Shown here: positions 1 through 10,800 of the stretch, in pieces
Layout of the letters: each line of letters begins with the position of its first letter
Position numbering within the stretch: the stretch's first letter is position 1
NCBI GenBank assembly: GCA_903892365.1
Contig: CAITIF010000869.1
Location: 1 to 20,375 of the forward strand
Direction: 5' to 3'
DNA length: 20,375 nt
Origin: an uncultured Pirellula sp.
GTDB lineage: Bacteria > Planctomycetota > Planctomycetia > Pirellulales > Pirellulaceae
Position numbers and translations under genes: made by a program
The notes under the pieces: generated by a model
The model's database searches: none
Told to the model about the DNA's origin: nothing
The model's input: only the letters and a program-made list of their open reading frames with translations

Positions 1-529
1 AATTCGTGACACCAGCCGTGTTCCAGGCGCCGATGGCTTGATTGAATACGGGGTTATCTCGGAACATCCAAGACATATCGGTCGCTGCGGAAGTCGTCCA
101 ACTGGTAATGTCGCCATTGAACCCATTGTTCCTGGCGAACGTGTTAGAGAAATTGGTAACCTTGCTCACGTCCCAGGAGTTAAGTGATTGGTTGAAGGCA
201 TCCGCATCGTAGAACATGCTCCCCATGTTGGTGACTTTGCCAGTATTCCAGCCGCCGATATTCTGGTTGAAAGCCTTGGCTGCGTTGAACATGCTGGACA
301 TATCCGTCACGTTTTGAGTATCCCAAGTCGTGATGTTCCCATTGAACAAGTTGGTCAGCGCAAACATCTGGGACATGGTGGTGGCAGCAGATGTGTTCCA
401 ATTGTTCAGATTTTGATTGAATGCATCTGCGTTATAGAACGTCCCGGTGAAATTCGTGACACCAGCCGTGTTCCAGGCGCCGATGGCTTGATTGAATACG
501 GGGTTATCTCGGAACATCCAAGACATATC
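1..529 (-). repeat. 450-bp higher-order repeat (six DUF285 units)
   Basis: Positions 1-79 and 451-529 are base-for-base identical, an offset of exactly 450 bp or six 75-bp units. Similarity continues less perfectly over the next several units: 142-215 resembles 592-665, with the same LNSWDVSKVTNF-type units. The protein units at this offset match in the order GAWNTAGVTN, TSWTTS..DMSWMFRDNPVFNQAI, and NSWDVSKVTNF. The pattern points to duplication of a six-unit block or to gene conversion. Confidence 0.85.
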
Positions 530-1831
530 AATCGCTGAGGAAGTCGTCCAACTAGTAATGTCGCCATTGAATGAACTGTTATATGCGAACATGTAAGAGA
601 AATTGGTAACCTTGCTCACGTCCCAGGAGTTAAGCGACTGGTTAAAGGCATCCGCATCATTGAACATGTTCGCCATGTTGGTGACCATGCCGGTATTCCA
701 AGCACCGATATTCTGATTGAATGCCTTGGCACCAAGGAACATGTTGGACATGTTGGTGACGTTGGTCGTCGTCCAGGAGCCTATATTCTGGTTGAATGCC
801 CCGGCGCCCTGGAACATGCTGGCCATGGTCGTGACGTTGGTCGTCGTCCAGGACCCGATATTCTGATTGAATGCCGCGGCGCTATGGAACATGCTGGTCA
901 TGGCCGTGACTGCAGAGGTATTCCAGCTTCCAATATTCTGATTGAATGCCCCGGCGCTCTGGAACATGCTGGCCATGGTCGTGACTGCAGAGGTATTCCA
1001 GTTTCCAATATTCTGATTGAATACGGTAGCCCCATAGAACATTTGAAACATGTTCGTGACATTTTGAGTACTCCAACTGGTAATATTCTTATTGAATGAC
1101 TCATTATGAGCAAACATATAGGACGTTGAGGTGTTTGCGGTTGTATTCCAGTTATTTAAATCTTGGTTGAATGCATCTGCATCGTAGAACATCCCGCTCA
1201 TAGTGGTGACCTTGCTGACGTCCCAGTTTCCGATATCCTGATTGAATGCGGAAGCTTCATAGAACATGTTGGCCATGTTGGTGACGTTGGTCGTCGTCCA
1301 GGTGCCGATATTCTGATTGAATGCCCCGGCGTTCTGGAACATGCTTAACATACTGGTGACGTTAGTCGTCGCCCAGGAGCCGATATTCTGATTAAACGCG
1401 GTAGCATTAAAGAACATGTTGGACATATTGGTGACGTTGGTCGTCGTCCAGGAACCGATATTCTGATTGAATGCCCCGGCGTTATAAAACATGTTGCTCA
1501 TGGTGGTGACCGCAGTGGTGTTCCAATTGGCAATGTTGCCGTCAAAGGAGTCGGCACCGCTGAACATCGAGCTCATATTCGTCACTTTGGCCGTGTCCCA
1601 ACTATTCAGTGATTGATTGAATCCGTTCGCGTCTGCGAACATGCTCGTCATATTCGTGACGTTGACCGTGTTCCATGACCCTATGTTCCGGTTGAAAGCG
1701 TTTGTGTTCTGGAACATCGATTGCATCGTCGTGACATTGGAAGTGTTCCAACTGGTGATGTCACCACTGAAGTTCGTAGCGTTGGTAAATACTCCCTGCA
1801 TGTTCGTCACATTCGATGTATCCCAATTGGC
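1..1831 (-). repeat. BspA-like DUF285 repeat array, 75-bp unit, at least 24 units
   Basis: Each 25-residue unit has W-N/D-T at its start, then VTxM, xMF, and an FNQNI-type end. The invariant Trp codons (CCA on the plus strand) end at 1825, 1750, 1675 and so on, every 75 bp down to 25, giving 25 Trp codons with no insertion or deletion. That makes 24 complete units plus a partial one cut by the window. Units differ at many bases except for local identical patches. Family knowledge: DUF285 repeats are short leucine-rich-like repeats in BspA-type surface proteins, often adhesive. Here they would form the distal end of the giant protein. The array continues beyond the left edge. Confidence 0.9.
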
Positions 1832-4800
1832 GAAGTTGCCTTTGAGATTCGCACTACCAGAAAACATGCTTAGCATCGACGTGACGTTCTTTAGGTCCGG
1901 CGTATCGGTTGCATTCACGGTCAAATTCGTCGCGTTAAAGAATGCGTTTGCCATTGTGGTAAACGCTACGTTTCCCCAACGCTCGACCGACATCAATTCA
2001 GACATCGCCGCACTGCCGCCAAAATTGAGCCCGCCGACCTGGCCAACAATGCTGACCGTGTAAGTTCCCGCGGTCGAATAGGTCTTGCTTGGCGTTGTCG
2101 ATGTGCCGACCGTGCTGGTTCCGTCTCCCCAAAAAACGATCGAATTGCTGGTGATGTTCTGCAGTTTCAGCGTCAGTATGTTGTCTGCCCCATCGCGAGT
2201 CGTATCCCAAGTGGTCACAAAGCCGGTCGCGCGAGCCGTTGTCTCGTCCGTTTGGGGCACGATATTCAAATTGACCGTTGCTTGATCGGATGTAGAGCCG
2301 TCGGATACCAAGTAGTCGAATTGAATCGGACCAGTGTACGGTGCATTGACGGTCAGCCGACCATCGGTGCGTAGAGTCAGCACCGTCCCATTGCTGAGCG
2401 TTACCGAAGAACCGGCACCACTGAAGTTCGTAACCGTACCACCACCCAGCGTATCGACAATACCGGTGATGGTTCGAGCAATTGCGATACCCGACGTATC
2501 GTTTGCTCCTGGATCGATGACCGTCGCAATGCTCTGAAGGGTGCTGAAGGAGTCGGTGTTTGCCAATATACCGGTCGCCAGCAAATTGGCCGCCGATACC
2601 GTGGTGCCATTGAAAGTAAAGCTCTCGGTGCCGTAGACTTTATCCGTTCCGTCTGGGCCGCCCGCTCGGTTGTCGACGATCGTGTAGAACGCTCCACCAC
2701 CATCGGAGCCATTCGTGATGGTGTAGTCACTGCGATTTCCGCTGAAGACAACTGTGTCGGTGCCCGCCCCGCCTTCGATCGTGTCGTTACCAGCACCACC
2801 GGTGATGAAGTTGTTGTTCGCATCGCCGGTTAGCGTGTCTGCAAAACCGGAGCCCGTTAGGTTTTCGAAGTCGGAGAAGGTATCACTGGCGGCATCACCT
2901 CCAGAAGCGGCTCGTATTGCCAGGTTCACCGTGACTGCAGCCGTCGAGCTTGCATAGGACAACGTGTCGATCCCCGCGCCACCTAAAAGGATGTCGGCAC
3001 CGGCACCACCCTCGACGAGATCATTGCCGGATCCGCCATAAATTGTGTCATTTCCAGCACCACCACTTATTGTGTCATTGCTATTGCTTAAATTGAGTTG
3101 GATATTGTCCAGCAAAGGTCCAGCGCTATCATTCCCCGCCGAGGTCTCGCGGAACTCGATTCGGGTTGTGGCTGCACTTGCGGTGAAGGTAAACGTCCCA
3201 GATGTCCAGGCCGTTGTAATCGTTCCCACAACCGTTTGTTGCAGCGTACCGCCAACATAAACTTCAAAGGTATTGGATGTGTTTGAGTTGCCACTTCGGC
3301 CCACGTACGAATAAGCGAGCGTATACGACTGCCCGACCGTTAGCGTTACATCTTGAAAGACACTATCGAGGCTACCTCCAACATCTAACTCGATAAGTTG
3401 ATTCCCATCCAGCGTTGCAGGCGAACTTACTGCCGCACTACCCCAAGGTTCAGTCCCAGCTGCACTTGACCAACTGCTAGTTCCCGTTGCGAAGCTCCCG
3501 TTAACGATCAAGTTGACGTCGCCATGAATAACGTCGTTTCCTGCTCCACCGCTGATAGTGTTCGCACTCACGTTGCCAGTGAGGGTATCTGCGAATTCGC
3601 TACCCGTTAGGTTTTCAAAGTTAGTGATCGTATCTGTTCCGGCACTGACGGTATTCTGGGCTGAAGCCGTTGATAAGTTGACAGTAACCCCGGCCGTTGC
3701 GAGCGTGTAGCTGACTGTATCTATCCCCGCTCCACCATCGAGGATATCGTTGCCCAGTCCACCTTCGATGGTATTGTTATTGGCATCGCCCGTGATCGTG
3801 TCGTTGTTCACCGAGCCGACGATGTTCTCGATGTTATACAGAACATCGGTCGCAGCATCACCACCTGAGTTGCTGCGGGTATTCAAGTTGACGGTAACTG
3901 CTGCGGATGATCCAAAATAGGAAACCGTATCGCTACCCGCCCCGCCAAAGATCATATCACTGCCAGCACCACCATTAATCCAATCGTTTCCAGCACCGGT
4001 GTGGATTACATCGTTATCGGAACCACCAGAGACGGAGTCATTACTGCTGTCATCCAAGAACAGACGAACGTTATCGAGCGCGGCGTCGACGCTGCTAGTG
4101 GTCGACGAAACATCGGTGAAGACAACTGTCGAGTTGGCACCTAGGGCCGTGAAGGTGTATTCGAAATCACCGATTGAGTTTTGCGTGGAATTGCTAACGA
4201 TGCGATCCACGACCGAGACACCACCTGAGATCACTTGCACGCGGAGGCCCGCTGTTCCAGTTCCGCCTCCAAACTTCCAGAAATCGAAGCCAAGATTGTA
4301 GTTGGCACCCACAATGGTGGAGACGTTCTGCATCAGAACGCCGTTGACGGCGGAATCACCGCCGCTAAAAATCCCAGTGAATGTTCCGAGAATGGGAGTT
4401 GGTCCTGTCGAAGGACCAGCGTTTCCACTACTCGTCCAGCCAGTTGAAATCGGCGATTCAAAGCTACCGTTGACAATTAAGTTCGCTCCTTCTGCCCAAA
4501 CAGTATCGGCTCCCGCGCCAGCATCGATCCTATCGGCCCCCGTCCCACCGACAATCGTATCAGTTCCCCATCCACCCTTCAGAACGTCGTCGCCTATGCC
4601 ACCGTCGAGAAAATCGGTAACTGCACCACCCGTCAAATAGTCGTTGCCCGCTCCACCGCTGACCGTGTCATTGCCTCCTCCCCCTGCATACGAATCGGCT
4701 TGTGAAGTCGCTGAATTACTATCATTTCCCGTGGTGCCTTCGGAGTAGGTTGTAGAAATTCCAGCTAGGTTCTCTCGAATGACAAGATTGTCGACGCCCC

Positions 4801-7800
4801 AAGCTTCGTTGTTCCAACCTGAATTCAGGCTAGAGCCGAATCCCAACTTCAGTGTTGTAGCGGTTGTATTGAGCGTCAAAACAAAGGTATGAACTTCGTC
4901 ATTATTACTTCGGAATCCAAGGTTAGAGACCGATCCAAAATCGGAAGTCGTATTTGAGTGCCCGTTTACTGTGTTTTCAGAAAACGTATTATTGGAAGAA
5001 ACAGCATCGTTGATCCAAATCAAAAATGCCTCCGAAGACCATGAATCTATCTCATTAAATGTAAACGTGATGGTTACGGACGCTTGATTACCTGACAAAG
5101 AGAAAGTCTTGAAGACATCTTGATTGTCTTCGATACCAAGCGACGATGCATTGCTTGCCGGACTGTTGAAAGATGCCGCAGATGTTAGAAACGATCCAAA
5201 ATCCGAGTTGGTGGTCACTAATGTACCGCCGGTCCACCCCGACAAGTTGCCATCGTCAAACGTCTCGACGATCGGTGCTGCAAGCGAAGTGATCGTTGCA
5301 ACATTACTGCTGGACATATCGCCGTCGGAAAATCGAAAGGTTTCGATGCCGGTGACTGTCTCGGTACCATTCGGACTGTTCGTTCGCGTATCGATGATCG
5401 TATACGTGCCCGAGTTGTTCGTAATCGAGTAGTTGGAACGGTTGCCGCTCAAGATCAAGACGTCAATACCGGCCCCACCGATAATCGTGTCTGATCCGCC
5501 AGTGCCCACAAAAGTATCGTCCCCAGCCCCGCCATCGAGCGTGTTGTTGCTGCTGTTACCGCTAAGCGTGTCTGCGAGCGCAGAACCAACAACATTTTCG
5601 ACATCAGCGATCCAGTCACCCGATGCATCACCGGTGCTCGTCTGAAAGTAGATGCCGAGATTGACTGTGACACCAGCCGTCGAGTTGGCATAAGTGACCG
5701 TATCGGTTCCAGCTCCGCCATCGATATAGTCAGCCCCCAAGCCACCACCGAGCAGATCATTGCCACCACCGCCATAAAGCGAATCGTTGCCCGCACCTCC
5801 GATCAACGAGTCGTTTCCGCCTGTTGATGCGTAGACACGGACATTGTCGAAGTCGAGGTCTGCGTTGATTGGGAATAGAGATCGATCGGTGAACTGCAAC
5901 GTTGTAGCGCTGCTGGTAGCCGTAAATGTGTACGTGTAAGACTGCTTGCCGTAGGGATTGATCAGAGCTTGTTGATTAATCAACGCATTTGTTCCATCAA
6001 GCACCTGCACTTGCAATGCGCCTACCGATTGGTCCGCAGGAACATTAGATTGCCGTGATAGATCAAAGCTGAGTGTGTACGTTGTACCAGCAACCGTATT
6101 GATTGTTTGGCTGAGCGTCCCACCAGCGTTGGCGGACCAACCACCGAAAGAATGGAAGTTACTCCCGTCTGTTGAGCGACCTGCAGTATTGGCAACACCA
6201 TCGGTAGATGTGCCAGTCATGAACCAGCCCGCAGGAGCGACTCCACCGCCCCCAGATAGCTCAAACGAGCCGTTGTAAACCAGATTCGCATCGTCCCCTT
6301 CGAGCTTATCGACCGCACCGCTGCCGATGAGCGTATCATTGCCGCTGTTGCCGATAAGATTGTCGGTGCCGTTGGAGGCGGAGAGATTGATCACGGCGAC
6401 ATCCGCTAAAAAAACTCCCGTTGCCCCGTTGTTAATAAGGCTTTGAAACGAGATCGCCGTCGATGTTGACGTCGCCGTGAAGTTAAAGAATCGTTCTTGC
6501 CAATCAGGGTTCGAGGGTGTCGAAGTTCCTGCAACCGTTACCGACTCTGTCTGCGTCAATCCTGCAGCACTCACCTGCATTGAAACGGGAGATGTACTGG
6601 CGGCGGTCAGTAGGTATCGAACCTGGTAGACACTTCCAACCGTGGTCGCAAGCGTCTGAGTGATAGTTCCATTAGAATTACCATAGAGGTCAACACTTCT
6701 GCCACCTCCCGGAGAGGCGGCCAAGTAAGTGCCGATAAGATCTACGGTTCCCGCTGAAACCGTCCAGCCACCGAAGGTCTGCCCGCTTGAATAGTTTTGA
6801 TGCGACGGTGCGCTGGCGCCTGTGACGGTCCCGTTCAGGAACCTAGGATCGGTAGCCAAATTTGCGCCCGAGGTGATCACGTCGTTGCCCGCAAGTCCGC
6901 CGATGGTTTCTGCGCTCGATGTTCCTGTCAAGAAGTTGACACCGCTCGTCCCCTGGGTTCCACCGCTCGTCACCGTCACATTCGCGCCAAATTCGGATGT
7001 ACTACCCAACGTGAAATCAGTCGGCCGAACGGTTGCGGTCGCTGTCACGCGATCGCCTGCAGTGAGAAATAGATTTTGCAAAAGCTCCACGAAAGATGCA
7101 TTTCCGGAGCCATCGGTCGTTACGTTCAGGAACCCAAGATAAGTTCGTCCTTCACCATGGGTCGCGTCTTGCTGGCCACTGGGGATCGAAAAAAATTCCA
7201 AACGAAGGTTGGTGTTGGCTGTCGAGTTAATCGAACCACTGATCGTGGTTCCGGTCGGCGAGCTAATGGCGGATGTGATCACCGGGAAATTTTGCAAGCC
7301 GTTTGAACCGGTGTCGGAATCACCCGTGTCGTTGGCTTGCACGGCAGTATCGTTAGCCAAGTCGATCCCCAAGCTGCCGTTGCCGAAGATCGAATTGCCG
7401 AGGATAGTGTTGCCTGTTGACGAGGCACCTGACACCACCGCCCCTGTAGAATTGTTTCCTGCAATAATGTTACCAGCGACGGCAACGGTTCCGCCAATCA
7501 GGTTTCCTGATCCACCATTTATTTGAATGCCCGAGCTATTCGCAAGATTGGCTGTATTTCCGGCATTGCGGCCAATCGTATTGCCTTGAATAACGTTATT
7601 GTTGCTTTCGATCAAAATTGCTGAGAATGACGCTTGTCCGGATATAACATTGCCAGCACCCGCCGCGACGCCACCGATGGTATTTTCGTTCGCGCCAGTA
7701 AGGAGATAGATCCCTCTGCCAGCATTTCCAAGACCGGTAGTCGCAGAACCATTAAGATCCGTTCCGATGTAATTTCCGAGAATTACATTTCCAGTCGATG

Positions 7801-10800
7801 TACCCGAGATGTTTATCCCGTCTGAGTTATTCCCTGAGACGATGTTGCGTTGCGTTGTAGACAAACCCCCGATCGTGGTGAAGCTTGCGCTAGAGATCTG
7901 AATCCCACGGGAGCTGTTTCCAAGCACCGTCGTACCGTCTTTGTCAAGGCCAATGATGTTGCCCGTGATTTCGTTATAGATACCGTTTTCTAATAGGATA
8001 CCGTTGGCGTTATTGCCCGAGATCACGTTGCCAATGACGTCATTTCCGCTAGCGCTTCGAGATAGATAAACCCCGTGACGAGTGTTGCCAAGATCGACTT
8101 CACCGGTAATGTCCGTACCGATGTAGTTCCCCTGGACTTTGACGTTTCGAAAGATCTGGCTATTGCCACCATCGATGACGATTCCGTCATTGGTATTGCC
8201 AGAGATTATGTTGCGTGCCGTCGAAGTGGTTCCACCGATGACTGTTCCAGAACTCGATGAAGTTACGTAGATGCCCTGAACATTATTGGCTAACGCGGCC
8301 GCGCCCGCGGCATTCAAGCCGACGATATTGCCAGCGACGACGTTGTTCTCGCCAGCGATATAGATCCCCGTGTTGGCATTGCCAGAAGCAACGTTGCCCG
8401 TACTGGTTGTTCCCCCGATCGTATTGCCTATTGAACGAACTACGATGCCATGATTATTCTCTTCACCCGTAACGGTATTGCCGCTGCTGTCCATGCGGCC
8501 GACGAAACTGTTCGATATCGTGTTGGACATCGAGGACGCGAGAATATCGATACCAGATTGACCGAAGTCGCGAACAACCAGACCGCGAATGGTGCTACTG
8601 CTCGACCCAACACCCAGCGTCAAACCACTGGTATTGAGATTATTTCCATCCAGGATGATCGGAACAAAGCTGCCTGCGACATATCCCGTTTGGGTTGTTC
8701 CATTGATGGTAACTTGGCCGGTGATCGTTGGTAGAGCCGATGCGACGTTGATAACCTGCGAGCCGCTTCCGGTGATGTTGAAGACAATGATGTCAGCCCC
8801 GGCATTGGCATTGGCATCGAGGATGGCTTGGCGGAGTGAACCCGCACCCGAATCGTTAGTGTTGGTGACGGTGTAAGTGGCTAGCAGTCCACCATAGGAT
8901 TCTTGGAGGGAAATGCTAAATGGGTTGCTTGCTGTAATCAAGCCCTCACCCCCAACCCCTCCCCCAGAGGGAGAGGAAAGCGAAGAATTTAGCTCGTACT
9001 CGTACTCAGGTCGAAGGCCAGTACTCGTACTCGTACTCGATTCCGACGATTCATTCGAGTTCGAGTACCGCTGCGCTGAGTACGGGTACGAGGAAGACGA
9101 TACATACTCCAAGCTCCAATCGCCACCGCGCGAGAGGTCCCCGGTCTTGTCAATCGATGCGGCGACATCGGCACCGGTGAGTCGAGCGACCGTATCGATA
9201 AACGCTTGTCCTTCTGCCCCTGCTGCGACATCGCAACCGTAGATCAATATGTCTCCCGACTCATTCAGGGACATCCCCCATGTTTGCAGGTATTCTTCGT
9301 ATTGTTCAATGTTGCCAGCGGTTAGCCAGGAGCCACCCAGTTGCAGCATCCCATCGGTGCCGTGCGATACGAAGTGGATCGCATCGAGATCGCTGTATTG
9401 CGCTAGAACGCTGCTGATCTGATCGAAGCCGCTCTCAGTGCCATTGAGAACAACGAAGGATACATCGCGGCCAGTCGACAAGGCGTTCGCTTCAAGATCA
9501 GCGATCAAGGCGTCGGAATCGTGGAGTCCGGATTGGATGAAGACGATTTCATTGTAGAACAGTTGTCCCAACTGTTCCGATCCTGCGTCGACGCTGAGAC
9601 TAAGTTCGTTATCGCCTGACAGCGTTGAATCGTTCGAGCGTGGCGTTTGCAGCGCGGGAACAGTTGAGGACAACTGTTCTACATTGGTTGAAGTTGCTTC
9701 GCCTCCCTGTACCACAACCTCCGACATCAGCTGTGACGGAGTCAAGATTACCGTTGTCGATGTATACTCGTCAAAGTCCGCTGCCAATGCATTTTTAAAG
9801 CTAAACTGGGCTATAACCCCCATGTAGCCTTCGACCGTCGAAATCGCCTCTTCACGCGCCAGCCAGCGTTCTACCATGTACGATTGCGAGTATATCGTCT
9901 GGCCGAACGCGTTCTTCATCTTCTCCACTGCGTAGCAAAGGTCTCGGAAGTTCAGCGTCGTCACTCGACCGTTCACTTCTTCCCCTCGACGATCAATCTG
10001 CCAATCGTCTCCGTACGTGACGATTCCCATCTCAGGTGCGAATAGCAAGCCCATGTTCCGATACTTGCTGGCGCTGGCGTGACGCGACAACGCCGCATCC
10101 ACCATCCCAATCGCACTTCGAGTTCGCTCCGATTCCGAAAGAAAGGTCCCTAGCTCCAGCGGTTCTTCCGGCTCCCAAGAATCAAGCTCACGTAGCGTGT
10201 CGATCGCGTCGGAAAGCGCGTCCAGCCGCATTTCAATCCGCGAAACAACATCTAAATCATCATATACGCCATCTTCGAAAGTATCCGCGTCGGAATATTG
10301 CTCGTCGAATGAACTGCTATCGGCCAGTGATGTGTTCCCTGACCAATTCGCATCGACGGCAAGTTGAGTTGTCGATGCCTCGTCGATCAAGTGCAGCAAG
10401 TGGTCGAACTGTTGCGAGATATCTCGAAGGGGTTCTGCCGCTAAGGCATCATCCCCCAATTCGCGGATAAGCGAATCCAGATGATCCAGGCCAATTTGCA
10501 GGAATTCTACCTCGTGGCGGTAGCTGATATGATCGAGTCCGCAGGTGGCCAGGTTCTGTTCACGTGAGATGACATAAGCTAGTTCGGTAAGGCCCGACGA
10601 TGTGACATGCTGCAAGACAGGGTGACCCAGCTCGATCAAGTTGCTATCCAAGGACAAGTTCTTGGCGAAACCGCTCATGAGGGCCGAAGCGAGTTGGCTG
10701 TCGGATTGTAGTTCTGGATCGAGCGCAGCATGGGCTTCCGAAGTGTGAGCTGATCCATCAGCAGATAGGTCATGGGAATGGGTGTCGGACAGAGTGTTCT

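Noticed and set aside
1..1831. Regular 75-bp spacing could suggest a CRISPR or satellite array.
   Set aside because: The period is an exact multiple of three, the minus-strand frame is open throughout, the units vary along their whole length, and the product is a clear DUF285 repeat protein.
1617..2063. Open frame of 148 codons on the plus strand.
   Set aside because: It lies antisense to the PKD-like/DUF285 part of the giant gene, and its composition is explained by the low-stop complement of the repeats. No family resemblance.
8450..8876. Overlapping plus-strand open frames (8450-8734 and 8589-8876).
   Set aside because: They are shadows of the beta-helix repeats on the minus strand, with no recognisable domain or start signal.
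10036..10470. Open frame of 144 codons on the plus strand.
   Set aside because: It is antisense to the N-terminal part of the giant gene, which stays open over the whole span. The translated product looks random (His/Arg/Pro-rich).
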